A DNA stretch of 64,000 bases, from positions 2,565,501 to 2,629,500 of the forward strand of contig NC_014923.1 of NCBI RefSeq assembly GCF_000185905.1, written 5' to 3'. The stretch is from Mesorhizobium ciceri biovar biserrulae WSM1271 (GTDB taxonomy: Bacteria; Pseudomonadota; Alphaproteobacteria; Rhizobiales; Rhizobiaceae). This document shows, one piece after another, positions 25,918 to 34,196 of the stretch (positions are counted from its first letter, which is position 1; the number at the start of each line of letters is the position of its first letter). The translations under genes were made by a program, and so were the position numbers. The notes below the pieces were generated by a model that ran no database searches, had not been told where the DNA came from, and saw only the letters and a program-made list of their open reading frames with translations.

Positions 25918-26002
25918 GCGTACCCGAAAGTACGCTGCGCTCCGGTTCTGAGAAATAAAGATATTTGCGACACACAAAAAAGTCGAAGAAATAGAACCGG
26001 AG
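25918..26002. repeat. Hairpin and inverted-repeat element after the DUF1185 pair
   Basis: A perfect 6-bp hairpin (GCGTAC, loop CCGAAA, GTACGC) lies at 25918-25935. Next to it CTCCGGTTCT (25940-25949) is matched by AGAACCGGAG (25993-26002) with 43 bases between. The block resembles intergenic palindromic repeats of rhizobia. It may also help end transcription between two convergent units. No T-run follows the hairpins. Confidence 0.5.
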
Positions 26003-26069
26003 TTCAGTTTCCAGCCGTCGGATGAGTTCTGTTTGGCGTCCGAAATGATGCAACTCGACGAGGGCGTTC

Positions 26070-26360
26070 TTAGCCGGTTTCGACTATGAACATCCGTGCC
26101 TCTTGGGCTTCCCGACGCTCGGCCTTGATCGGCGCGTATCTCTCGGAATTGTAGAACGCCAGCGCTTGAGCGAGGGTTGCAAATTCAAATACGCCGGCCA
26201 TCGGGAGCGGCGCGTCCTCGCCCTCAAGAACCTGCGCAACAGGGCCGAAATGTAAGATGCGCCCGCCGGCCTCTTGCAGAGCCGCTTGAAAGCGCGGAGC
26301 GACAGCCGCCTGTTTGGCGGCGTCGATGATGCGCAGATTGATATGCACGTACGCTGGCAT
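26070..26360 (-). CDS. DUF1330-like small protein
   Basis: A 96-residue protein with a ferredoxin-like dimeric alpha-beta barrel pattern: MPAYVHINLRI at the start, GGRILHFG, then VFEFATLAQALAFYNSERYAPI, the DUF1330 signature region, and a closing strand. Function is unknown; the fold is shared with monooxygenase and heme-degrading ABM domains. AGGAG precedes the ATG. It is divergent from a MarR gene with only 62 bases between, a classic regulator-target arrangement. Confidence 0.85.
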   Translation of the reverse strand: MPAYVHINLRIIDAAKQAAVAPRFQAALQEAGGRILHFGPVAQVLEGEDAPLPMAGVFEFATLAQALAFYNSERYAPIKAERREAQEARMFIVETG

Positions 26361-26370
26361 GGAATTCTCC

Positions 26371-26392
26371 TAATAATGCATATACACTATTA
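26371..26392. promoter_or_regulatory. AT-rich dyad between DUF1330 and MarR genes
   Basis: Arms TAATA and TATTA, 12 bases apart, enclose an ATGCAT palindrome in the only space between the divergent pair. MarR proteins usually bind such short dyads in the shared promoter. Assignment to the adjacent MarR is inference. Confidence 0.4.
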
Positions 26393-26422
26393 TCCGAGGA
26401 TGAAATTGTCTAGAGGGCGGAC

Positions 26423-26881
26423 GTGAGCGGTTTTGATCCGGAAACTTTGAAAGGCGTCGCGGCGGAGTGTCCGGGCTTTCAGGCTCGTGCGACGGCGCGT
26501 GCGGTCACGCGCTATTACAACGCCTGCTTCAAACCGCTCGGGCTGACGGCCGAGCAGTTCAGCCTCCTCGTGGGCATCGGAGCGGTTGAGGGAACGACAC
26601 TCGTCGATCTTGCGAACAGCGCGGGAGTCGACCCGACGACCCTGAGCCGAAATCTTCAGAACTTGGAAGGGCAACTTTTGGTTCATTCAAAGGGCGGACG
26701 CGGCCGCTTGGGAAAGCAGATTGGCCTAACGATATCTGGGCGCAAGCTTGTCGTCGATGCGCTCCCGTTGTGGAACTTGGCTAAAGCGGAACTGTCCAAT
26801 CGCTTGGGCAAAGAAAAACTGCGTTCCGCTAGCAAGCTGATGGCCGAGCTGGCCGAGGCAGCAAAAACTTCGCGCATATAA
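26423..26881 (+). CDS. MarR-family transcriptional regulator
   Basis: A 152-residue winged-helix regulator. The helix-turn-helix lies around residues 55-85 (TTLVDLANSAGVDPTTLSRN) and the wing at LVHSKGGRGRLGKQIGLTISG. The start is GTG, with AGAGGGCGG close upstream. It faces the DUF1330 gene on the other strand and probably controls both. A run of Cys and Tyr in the first 35 residues (ECPGF, TRYYNAC) could be part of an effector or redox sensor; that is speculation. Confidence 0.87.
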   Translation: MSGFDPETLKGVAAECPGFQARATARAVTRYYNACFKPLGLTAEQFSLLVGIGAVEGTTLVDLANSAGVDPTTLSRNLQNLEGQLLVHSKGGRGRLGKQIGLTISGRKLVVDALPLWNLAKAELSNRLGKEKLRSASKLMAELAEAAKTSRI

Positions 26882-26922
26882 CGGCTCGTCGCAACCTGAA
26901 CCTCAACATACCCTGAACGTCG

Positions 26923-28116
26923 TCAACTGGGGACGATTTCCGGCACCCGTATCGCCGGCGGGGTGTTGCGGCTGCGGCCTGCCCGCACCTCGCCGTCGAT
27001 CACGACCATGCCAATGCCTGGAAGATTGCCGAGCGCCACGCTGTCGAGCAGCCCGTCGCCGGCACCGCCGATCGCTTGATCCATGAAGATCAGGTCGGCG
27101 GCGCGCCCGACCTCGATGATGCCGCGATCATCCAGTCCGCGCACGCGCACCGTGTTGCCGCTGGCAAAACAGAACGCCACTTCCGGCGCAATACCGCCCA
27201 GCGAAGCCAGCATAGTCAGGGTTCGCAGGATGCCGAGCGGCTGCACGCCGGATCCGGCCGGGCTGTCGGTGCCGAGGATGACGCGCGAAAGTTCGCCGCG
27301 CTGCCTTGCCAGGTCGAGCACGAACAGTCCGGTGCGCAGATTGCCGTTGTGGACGATCTCAAGCGCCCTCGAACCCTTCTCGCAGATCTGCCGTATTTCC
27401 GCGTCGGGCAGGGCGGTTGGCCCGCCATTGACGTGGGCGACGATGTCGGCGTCGACCTCCAGCACGACATCCGCGCCGATACGGCCGGAACCGGGCAGTG
27501 ACGGACCGCCCGTGTGGGTCATGGAGGTCATGCCGTATTTGCGCGCCCAGGCGATCATCTGCCGGCCGGTCGGACCGTCCTTGACGCCGCCAAGTCCGAC
27601 CTCGCCGACAAGTGTCACGCCGGCCTCGGCGAGACTGCGGAAGTCTTCCTCGGTAAGGCCGGGTTCCAGGATCGGTGCCCCGGCCAGGATCTTCATGCCG
27701 TTCGGACGGAAGTTGGAGAAGGTGCGCTGCGCCGCGATCGCCAACGCCTTCAGCCCGACAAGATCGCGCGGTCGGCCCGGTGTGTGGACCTCGCCAGCCG
27801 AAATGATCGTGGTGACGCCGCCATGCACGGTCGAATCCATCCAGCCGATCTGGTTCTGCCGTGGCGTCCAGTCGCCGGCCACTGGATGGGCGTGGTTGTC
27901 GATAAGCCCTGGTGCGACCGCGCAGCCCATCGCATCGATGATTGTTGTCGCATTGCCGCTGTCGACGTTATCCGCCTTGCCAATGCCTGATATGCGCCCG
28001 TCGGTCACGACGATGGTGTCGGCGTCGATGATCGGCTGGCCGAGATCGCCACTCAGCATGAGACCGATATTGCGGACGACGAGCGTGTTGGCAGACGACT
28101 GGGGGTCGGACGACAT
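26923..28116 (-). CDS. Enamidase-like amidohydrolase
   Basis: A 397-residue metal-dependent amidohydrolase. The N-terminal metal pair is in APGLIDNHAHP (HxH, about residues 70-80). Further metal and catalytic positions fit MTHTGGPSLPG, IVAHVNGGPTALPDAEI and VILGTDSPAGSG (the Asp). The text HVNGGPTALP and EIVHNGN recall bacterial enamidase, which hydrolyses 6-oxo-tetrahydronicotinate to 2-formylglutarate. Other enzymes of that route are not in the window, so a related cyclic enamide or imide may be the substrate. It lies 42 bases after a MarR gene in the same operon. Confidence 0.75.
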   Translation of the reverse strand: MSSDPQSSANTLVVRNIGLMLSGDLGQPIIDADTIVVTDGRISGIGKADNVDSGNATTIIDAMGCAVAPGLIDNHAHPVAGDWTPRQNQIGWMDSTVHGGVTTIISAGEVHTPGRPRDLVGLKALAIAAQRTFSNFRPNGMKILAGAPILEPGLTEEDFRSLAEAGVTLVGEVGLGGVKDGPTGRQMIAWARKYGMTSMTHTGGPSLPGSGRIGADVVLEVDADIVAHVNGGPTALPDAEIRQICEKGSRALEIVHNGNLRTGLFVLDLARQRGELSRVILGTDSPAGSGVQPLGILRTLTMLASLGGIAPEVAFCFASGNTVRVRGLDDRGIIEVGRAADLIFMDQAIGGAGDGLLDSVALGNLPGIGMVVIDGEVRAGRSRNTPPAIRVPEIVPS

Positions 28117-28158
28117 CGGTTCTCACTTTTGCTGTTATGGAAAAAAACTGGACGCGGC

Positions 28159-28710
28159 TTATTTGCCGCCGTCGCCATTCGATGGGTCGTCGTCGTTGAT
28201 GCGCTGGAGCAGGCGAAGCAGCGTCGCCTGCTCAGCCGGTGAGAGCGGCGACAGGAACCGCCGCCCGACCTCGACACTGCGTTCGAGCCGTTCCAGCGTA
28301 TAGTGGGTCCCTTTGCTGGTCAGCGCGATCATCGTCAGGCGTTGGTCGGTTTCGGAGGCGCTGCGCGTGATCAGCCCGTGTTTGAGCAGCTTGCGCATGA
28401 CGATGCTGATGGTCGACGGGTCCATCGCCGTCAGCCGGCCGAGATGGTTCTGCGAGACTTCGCCATGTTTGAGGATCGTGGCGAGCGCCGCGAATTGCGT
28501 TGGCGAAAGGTCTTCACCGGCCATGACCTGCTGGAAGCGCAGTGTCGCGCGCTGATGCGCCCGGCGGATGACGTGCGCCGGGTGACGGTCCAGTTCATAG
28601 CCGGTCTCGGCGTATTGCTGCAGCACTTGCTCGCGGCTCGGGGGTGCATCGCCGCTCGGCGTTTTCGAGGTCGCGCCTTTTTCGGATTGCGGTTTCTTTT
28701 CAGTCGTCAC
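28159..28710 (-). CDS. MarR-family transcriptional regulator
   Basis: A 183-residue MarR protein with a charged, disordered N-terminus of about 30 residues, then a winged helix. The recognition region is GEVSQNHLGRLTAMDPSTIS (about 90-109), with the wing at LITRSASETDQRLTMIALTS. It is encoded between the isochorismatase-like hydrolase and the amidohydrolase in one operon. It is the most likely local candidate to bind the repeated TTGATGGTCATA words, one of which precedes this operon; that is unproven. Confidence 0.88.
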   Translation of the reverse strand: MTTEKKPQSEKGATSKTPSGDAPPSREQVLQQYAETGYELDRHPAHVIRRAHQRATLRFQQVMAGEDLSPTQFAALATILKHGEVSQNHLGRLTAMDPSTISIVMRKLLKHGLITRSASETDQRLTMIALTSKGTHYTLERLERSVEVGRRFLSPLSPAEQATLLRLLQRINDDDPSNGDGGK

Positions 28711-28758
28711 ACCGGACTCCTATCGCCGCTGTCTCGGATGTCGCCGGTTTGGAAAAGC

Positions 28759-29403
28759 TCAAGCCGCGACCTCCGCTGGTTGAAGCGACGTCCCGTCGCG
28801 GAGGGCTGCGACGACATCAGCCGAATCGCTGACCACGCCGAAATGGGTCGCTATGTCGTAGAGCGAGCTTTCCTGCTCGCGCGGTCCCGTCGCTGCGCAG
28901 CAATCGCTTGGCACCACCACCTCATAGCCCTGAAAAAAGGCATCATGGACGGTCGAGCGCACGCAGATGTTGGTGACCACGCCGAAAATGACCAACTGGT
29001 CGACCTGCATGTCTTTCAGCGTCAGGTCGAGGTCGGTTTGAAAGAAGGCCGAGTAGCGCCGCTTGATGACATGGATCTCATCAGCGCGGGCGCCGAGATC
29101 CTCGATGATCTCCGGCCCCCAGCTTCCATCCAGGCAATGCGGTGTGCGCTTCAGCCATTCGCGCTCGCGTCGCATGCCCGGCCGGTGGCTGTCATGGACC
29201 CAGATCACCGGCACGCCGGCGGCGCGCGCGGCCTCGATCACGGCCAGTTGCGGCGCGACCAGCGTCTCGTACCCAGGCAGGACCATGGCCCCGCCGGGCT
29301 TGCAGAACTCATTGACCATATCGATGACGATAATGGCCGCACGGCGTGGATCGAGGCGCACCGCATCATCGTGCCGATGTGAGGAAAAACTGTCCACGGA
29401 CAT
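28759..29403 (-). CDS. Isochorismatase-fold cysteine hydrolase
   Basis: A 214-residue hydrolase of the isochorismatase/nicotinamidase superfamily. The triad is visible: Asp in IIVIDMVNEF, Lys in IKRRYSAFF and the nucleophile Cys in GVVTNICVRST. Members cleave amides such as carbamoyl or maleamate groups. ATG 29403 has AGGAG upstream; longer readings cross the operator at 29426. With the enamidase-like gene it could perform two consecutive amide-hydrolysing steps, which is inferred from the operon. Confidence 0.88.
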   Translation of the reverse strand: MSVDSFSSHRHDDAVRLDPRRAAIIVIDMVNEFCKPGGAMVLPGYETLVAPQLAVIEAARAAGVPVIWVHDSHRPGMRREREWLKRTPHCLDGSWGPEIIEDLGARADEIHVIKRRYSAFFQTDLDLTLKDMQVDQLVIFGVVTNICVRSTVHDAFFQGYEVVVPSDCCAATGPREQESSLYDIATHFGVVSDSADVVAALRDGTSLQPAEVAA

Positions 29404-29425
29404 GGCGAGCTCCTTTGACCGATCG

Positions 29426-29440
29426 TTGATGCTCATACAA
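29426..29440. promoter_or_regulatory. Shared operator-like word, copy 2
   Basis: TTGATGCTCATACAA lies 23 bases upstream of the isochorismatase-like start. It differs at one base from the sequence at 29581-29595 read on the other strand. Its position next to the start suits a repressor site. Confidence 0.55.
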
Positions 29441-29551
29441 AAAACCCTAGTGGATGCCAAGTCAATCCCGTTCGACGCAAAGCGTGCTGGTCGGCCTTGC
29501 GCACCGCGCTCCGACAAGCGTATGCGCTATTTGCCCATCGCGAAATGGCCT

Positions 29552-29595
29552 TGACAACGCTTGTCAGGCATGTGCTCGATTTGTATGACCATCAA
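29552..29595. promoter_or_regulatory. Dyad plus shared operator-like word, copy 3
   Basis: TTGTATGACCATCAA (29581-29595) is the reverse complement of TTGATGGTCATACAA and lies 40 bases upstream of the epimerase start. A separate perfect dyad, TGACAA-CGC-TTGTCA, lies at 29552-29566. The 232-base gap 29404-29635 thus serves two divergent operons and holds no gene. Confidence 0.55.
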
Positions 29596-29635
29596 TGATA
29601 TTCAAGCCGCTGAATTGCGGAGCCGAGGCCGAGAT

Positions 29636-30490
29636 ATGAAAACCATCGTCACCGGAGCCAGCGGCCTGCTTGGCCGCCATGTGGCCGAGGCTCTGGTTGC
29701 GGCCGGCCACGATGTGCTTGGTGTCGACGCCGTGGTGCCGGGTGAGGTCGCATGGCGCCACGCAACCGCCGATTTGACCGATCTGGGATCGACACTGCAG
29801 CTGGTGCGCGATTGCGATGCCGCTGTGCATGTCGCGGCCATTCCGCGGCCGACCGGTCGGGCCGGCGGCGAGGTGTTCAAGACCAACATCGCGACCGCCT
29901 ACAATGTGGTCGAGGCAGCCGCCATGGCCGGCGCCAGGCGCTTCATCTATGCCTCATCCTTCAGCGTTTTCGGCTATCCCTTTTTCGAAAAACCTGTGCG
30001 GCCGCCCTATCTGCCGGTCGACCTGGACCACCCGGTCGGCGCGCAGGATCCGTACGGCCTGTCGAAATGGCTGGGCGAGGAAATCGTCGACGCGGCGGTG
30101 CGCCGCGGCGCCTTTTCGGCGGTCAGTATCCGTATGCCGTGGATCCAGACGCCGGGTTCATTTTTCGAGGGCGTCGGGCCGCGCCGCGCCACTGCCGACA
30201 GTGCCCGCGACCTGTGGGCCTATCTCGACGCGCGCGACGCCGGGCAGGGCTTCCTGCGGGCGCTTGAATGGCAAGGCGACGGCCATCTGCGCGTCCTGCT
30301 CAGCGCCGCCGACACCTTCATGGAAGAGGAAACCGAAGCGCTCGTGCGCCGGGTCTATCCCGATGTCGCTCTATCGCGGCCGATCGCCGGCTTTGGCGCC
30401 GTGCTCGACACGGTCAATGCGCGCGAAACGATCGGCTTCGAACCACAATATTCATGGCGTTCCTATCCAAAGCCGGAGACCGGGGCATGA
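29636..30490 (+). CDS. NAD-dependent epimerase/dehydratase (extended SDR)
   Basis: A 284-residue extended short-chain dehydrogenase. The nucleotide site is VTGASGLLGRHVAEAL (about residues 4-19). The active site comprises YASSFSVFGYP and YGLSKWLGEE (YxxxK). Such enzymes epimerise or oxidise sugars, and the nearby sugar-acid genes suggest a uronate or similar substrate. ATG 29636 is chosen because upstream in-frame starts would include the operator at 29581-29595. The stop overlaps the next SDR start as ATGA. Confidence 0.87.
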   Translation: MKTIVTGASGLLGRHVAEALVAAGHDVLGVDAVVPGEVAWRHATADLTDLGSTLQLVRDCDAAVHVAAIPRPTGRAGGEVFKTNIATAYNVVEAAAMAGARRFIYASSFSVFGYPFFEKPVRPPYLPVDLDHPVGAQDPYGLSKWLGEEIVDAAVRRGAFSAVSIRMPWIQTPGSFFEGVGPRRATADSARDLWAYLDARDAGQGFLRALEWQGDGHLRVLLSAADTFMEEETEALVRRVYPDVALSRPIAGFGAVLDTVNARETIGFEPQYSWRSYPKPETGA

Positions 30491-31293
30491 AACGATTCGA
30501 CCAGAAGAAGATCCTTGTCACTGGCGGCGCCGGCGCGATCGGCGGCGCGGCGGTGCGGCGTTTCCTTGACGAAGGCGCGCGCGTCGCCATTGTCGATCGC
30601 AATGGCGCGGCGGCGCAGCAACTGGCTCGCTCACTGGGTGAAAACGCCATTGCCATCGAAGCCGACGTCACCGATGAAGCGGATGTGCGGCGCGCCGTCG
30701 AGGCGACCGTCGAGACGTTCGGCGGCCTCGACGTGGCGTTCAACAATGCCGGCATTTCCGGCGTCGTCGCTCCCGTTCACGACCTGCCGGTCGAGGACTG
30801 GGATACGACCATCCGTATCAATCTGCGCGGTATCTTCCTCGTCCTGCAGGCATCGCTTCGGGCGATGATCAAGGCGGGGACCGGTGGCTCGATCGTCAAC
30901 ATGGGCTCATCCATGGCCGGTTGGGACGTCCTTTCGGGCGGTGCCGGCTATGTCGCTTCCAAACACGGCGTGGTCGGCCTGACGCGGGTTGCGGCGCTCG
31001 ATGCCGCGCCCTACGGCATACGCGTCAATGCCATTTGCCCCGGCGTGATCGAGACGACGCTTGGCGTGCCGGCTTCCGGTGACGGCGAATTCAAGAGCAG
31101 CGTCCAGCATTTCGCCGACCGCATTCCATTGCGCCGCATCGGCCAGCCGGACGATGTCGCGGCCGCCGTGGCTTTCCTGGCCTCGGACGAGGCGAGGCAC
31201 GTCACAGGCGTGGATTGGCTGATCGACGGCGGCCAGACCCTGCAGAGCTGGGCCAACGCCCCTGATGGCGGTGCGTTTCCGAAATTTCGCTAA
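30487..31293 (+). CDS. SDR family oxidoreductase
   Basis: A 268-residue classical short-chain dehydrogenase. It has the TGxxxGIG-type motif VTGGAGAIGGAAVRRF, NNAG (FNNAGISG), and the catalytic set Ser in MGSSMAGW and YVASK (Tyr and Lys). The tail GVDWLIDGGQTLQSW is typical of the FabG-like branch. It is translationally coupled to the epimerase gene upstream and ends 4 bases into the convergent Gfo/Idh gene. A sugar or sugar acid dehydrogenase is most likely from context. Confidence 0.9.
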   Translation: MKRFDQKKILVTGGAGAIGGAAVRRFLDEGARVAIVDRNGAAAQQLARSLGENAIAIEADVTDEADVRRAVEATVETFGGLDVAFNNAGISGVVAPVHDLPVEDWDTTIRINLRGIFLVLQASLRAMIKAGTGGSIVNMGSSMAGWDVLSGGAGYVASKHGVVGLTRVAALDAAPYGIRVNAICPGVIETTLGVPASGDGEFKSSVQHFADRIPLRRIGQPDDVAAAVAFLASDEARHVTGVDWLIDGGQTLQSWANAPDGGAFPKFR

Positions 31294-32360
31294 AGTCTTT
31301 TCGGCGGCATTGCCTGGATGATCCGAACGGCAAGATCGAGATCGGCGAGCCCGCCCGAAAGCGGCGTGCGCGGCTTAACGCCGGCAAGAATGCAATCAGC
31401 GAAATGCAGCCATTCGCGGCGGAACGACGTATCCGGAACGCCAGGCAAAACGCGTTCGGATGCAGCCTCGCCTGTCGTTTCACGTAGCCGGACAGTCGCC
31501 GAGGCATTGCGGAAATAGGGGTTCTGGAATTCGATCCGCACCTCGTCGCGCTCGCCATGCACGTGGATCCACTCGTCCCACCATTCATACTGGGCAAGCG
31601 CCATGTCGAAGAGGCAAGGGACGCCGCCATAATCGAGCACGGCCAGCAGCTGGTTGGGACCGGTCTGCTGTGCATGCACGACGCAGTCCGGCGTGCCGAA
31701 AGCGCCGCGCATGACGGCAAGGTCGTGGCTAGCGAGGCTGAGCAGTACAAGATAGAGATCGCGATAGCCGGCATGGTCCACACCGAGCGCCGCCTCGATG
31801 CGCCGAGCGACCGTTTCGCGTCCCGCCGCCAACACATCGGCCGGCACGTCGGTGACCCTGGTCTGCGTGTAGAGTTGGCCATAACGGTCGAAACGGCCCG
31901 CGAAATCGTGGACATGGATCGATTTCGGCCGGCCGATGGCGGCGATGCGCTCCAGCCCGATCTCATAGCCGGGATCATAGAATTTCATGTAGCCGACAAG
32001 GGCGACGAGGCCGCTCCGCTCGGCCTGCTCGACCAGCGGGCGCGCCTCCTCGGGCGTGAAGGCAAGCGGCTTCTCGACGATCAGGTGCTTGCCGGCGCGG
32101 ATTGCATCGGCAACCATCTCGCCATGATCGTAGGTGCAGATCACGACCGCATCGACATTCGGATCGGCAAGCAGCGCGCGATGGTCCGTATATCTGGCAG
32201 TGACGCCATAATGTTCCGCGACCTTGTCGACCGTGCCGGGAGAGATGTCGCATAAGGCGGCGATGCGAAACGCCGGCAACTCCATGAGATAAGGCAAGTG
32301 CATCAGCTGGGCGATCTCGCCGCAGCCGATGACGCCGACGCCAATAACGCGATCCTGCAT
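31290..32360 (-). CDS. Gfo/Idh/MocA-family dehydrogenase
   Basis: A 356-residue NAD(P)-dependent oxidoreductase. The Rossmann motif is VGVIGCGEIAQLMHLP (about 7-22), followed by the family motif EKPLAFTPEEA near residue 95, and a C-terminal alpha-beta domain with the substrate site. Members oxidise inositols, sugars or their derivatives. It is the last gene of the sugar ABC operon, starting 1 base after the permease stop. Its 3' end overlaps the convergent SDR by 4 bases. Confidence 0.9.
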   Translation of the reverse strand: MQDRVIGVGVIGCGEIAQLMHLPYLMELPAFRIAALCDISPGTVDKVAEHYGVTARYTDHRALLADPNVDAVVICTYDHGEMVADAIRAGKHLIVEKPLAFTPEEARPLVEQAERSGLVALVGYMKFYDPGYEIGLERIAAIGRPKSIHVHDFAGRFDRYGQLYTQTRVTDVPADVLAAGRETVARRIEAALGVDHAGYRDLYLVLLSLASHDLAVMRGAFGTPDCVVHAQQTGPNQLLAVLDYGGVPCLFDMALAQYEWWDEWIHVHGERDEVRIEFQNPYFRNASATVRLRETTGEAASERVLPGVPDTSFRREWLHFADCILAGVKPRTPLSGGLADLDLAVRIIQAMPPKRL

Positions 32361-32361
32361 G

Positions 32362-33261
32362 TCAACCCTTCACGGCGCCGGCCGTCAGGCCGGCGATGAA
32401 CTGCCGTTGCATGGCGACGAAGACGACGATCACCGGCAGTGTCGTGATCGTCAACGCGGCGAAATAGAGCGTCCAGAGCGAGTCGTATTGCTGGAAGAAG
32501 CTGACCAGCCCAAGCGGGATGGTCTGCACCAAAGGGTCGCGCAACAGCAGGAAGGCCAGGAAGAAATCGTTCCAGATCTCGATGAAGCCGAAGATGAGGA
32601 TCAGCGCCACGCCCGGCCGCACCAGGGGCAGCATGATGTGGATCAGGATCTCGAGCCGGCTGGCGCCATCGATGCGCGCGGCATCTTCGAGGTCGGCCGG
32701 CAACGTGATGAAGAAGCTGCGCAGAATGAAGACCGAAAGCGGCAGCGAGGTCGCGGCATAGATGAAGGCAATGCCGAGCCGGCTGTTTATCAGGCCGAGA
32801 TCGCGCGCCACCAGGAACAGCGGAATGGCCATCACCTGCGGCGGCACCAGCATGGCCGCAACCGCGACTGCGACCACAAGACCGCGTCCGGGGAAACGAA
32901 GACGCGCCACCGCATAGGCGCACGGCGTCGCGACGGCCACCAGGATGATCAATGCCGAGCCGGTGACGAAGATGCTGTTGACGATGCGCGATCCCATGCC
33001 GGCGATCCGCCAGGCATCGGCATAGTTCTGCAGCACCAGGCTCGATGGCGGACCCCAGACATTGCTGAGCATTTCCTGCTTGGTCTTGAGCGAACCGAAC
33101 AGCACCCAAAGCAGCGGATAAAGGGTCTCGAAGAGCACGAGAATGAGCGCGGCATAGATGCCGCCAAGTTCGAGGATGCCGCGCATGCCGAGGCGCTGCA
33201 TGAGCCCGCGACGGCGAGAGCCGGCGGCGCCATCGTTCAGCGAAAGGTTGGCGGCTCTCAT
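32362..33261 (-). CDS. Carbohydrate ABC transporter permease (MalG-like)
   Basis: A 299-residue inner-membrane permease with six membrane segments. The EAA loop is DAARIDGASRLEILIHIMLP (about 198-217), and the protein ends RQFIAGLTAGAVKG, the typical MalG-type tail. Its start shares one base with the stop of the partner permease. No ATP-binding subunit is encoded in this operon, so it must borrow one. Confidence 0.93.
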   Translation of the reverse strand: MRAANLSLNDGAAGSRRRGLMQRLGMRGILELGGIYAALILVLFETLYPLLWVLFGSLKTKQEMLSNVWGPPSSLVLQNYADAWRIAGMGSRIVNSIFVTGSALIILVAVATPCAYAVARLRFPGRGLVVAVAVAAMLVPPQVMAIPLFLVARDLGLINSRLGIAFIYAATSLPLSVFILRSFFITLPADLEDAARIDGASRLEILIHIMLPLVRPGVALILIFGFIEIWNDFFLAFLLLRDPLVQTIPLGLVSFFQQYDSLWTLYFAALTITTLPVIVVFVAMQRQFIAGLTAGAVKG

Positions 33262-34196
33262 CAGACGTCGAGCCTTTGCCGCCGCATCAGGGCCAGCAGG
33301 CCGACGCTGGCCAGCCCGACGATCATGAAGAGAACATAGCCGATCGCAGCGGCGTAACTCATGGCGCCGTCCTGGAAGGCCTTGCTCATCATGTAGGTGA
33401 GCACCACTTCGGTGGCGTGGTTCGGGCCGCCCTTGGTCAAGACATAGACGATGTCGAAATTGCGCACGAAGGCGCCGGAAAGGCCGAGGATGGTGTTGAT
33501 GAAGATGATCGGCGTCATCATCGGAACGGTGACGTGCCGGAAGCGCTGCAAGGGGCCGGCGCCGTCCATCTTCGCCGATTCATAAAGCTCCGAGGGGATC
33601 GTCTGCAGCCCGGCCAGATAGATGACGGCATGGAAGCCGAGCCATTTCCAGACATCGACGACGATGATCGAGTAGAGCGCGATGTCGGCGTCGCCGAGCC
33701 ATGATCGTTTCAGCCCGGCGAGGCCGATGAGATCGAGCCCGCTGTTGAGCAGGCCGAAGACAGGATTGTAGATCCAGGACCAGAGCAGGCCGACGGCGAC
33801 GAAGGACATCGTCACCGGGATGAAGGCGGCGGCGCGAAAGAAGGCGCGGCCAAGCAGCGCCCGGTTCAGAAGCAGCGCCAGCCCGAGGCCGAGCGCGTTT
33901 TTCAGGACCACGACGGCAACGACGAAAATCAAATTGTTGCGCAGCGCGCCGAGGAAGGTGCGATCATGCGCCAGCCGCATGTAGTTGGAAAAGCCCGCCC
34001 ATGTCGGGTCGGAAAACCCGTCCCAATTGTGCAGGCTGAGCCAGAAGCCGTTGACGAACGGCCAGAGGTAGAAAAGACCGAAGAGGATCGCGGCGGGCAG
34101 GATCATGACGAAGGCCGTAGCCCCGTCCCCGGCGTCGAAGCGCCAGGTGCCGGATCGGCTCGAAACAGGAGCCGCCTCTTGCGGTCGCGTGCTCAT
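33261..34196 (-). CDS. Sugar ABC transporter permease (MalF-like)
   Basis: A 311-residue permease. After a polar start of about 25 residues come six membrane segments; the EAA loop is ESAKMDGAGPLQRFRHVTVP, and FDIVYVLTKGGPNHATEVVL is the MalF-type signature near the end. ATG 34196 overlaps the isomerase stop as ATGA; the longer reading to 34388 is a shadow of the isomerase gene. It works with the MalG-like permease downstream and the binding protein at 35240-36592. Confidence 0.93.
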   Translation of the reverse strand: MSTRPQEAAPVSSRSGTWRFDAGDGATAFVMILPAAILFGLFYLWPFVNGFWLSLHNWDGFSDPTWAGFSNYMRLAHDRTFLGALRNNLIFVVAVVVLKNALGLGLALLLNRALLGRAFFRAAAFIPVTMSFVAVGLLWSWIYNPVFGLLNSGLDLIGLAGLKRSWLGDADIALYSIIVVDVWKWLGFHAVIYLAGLQTIPSELYESAKMDGAGPLQRFRHVTVPMMTPIIFINTILGLSGAFVRNFDIVYVLTKGGPNHATEVVLTYMMSKAFQDGAMSYAAAIGYVLFMIVGLASVGLLALMRRQRLDV

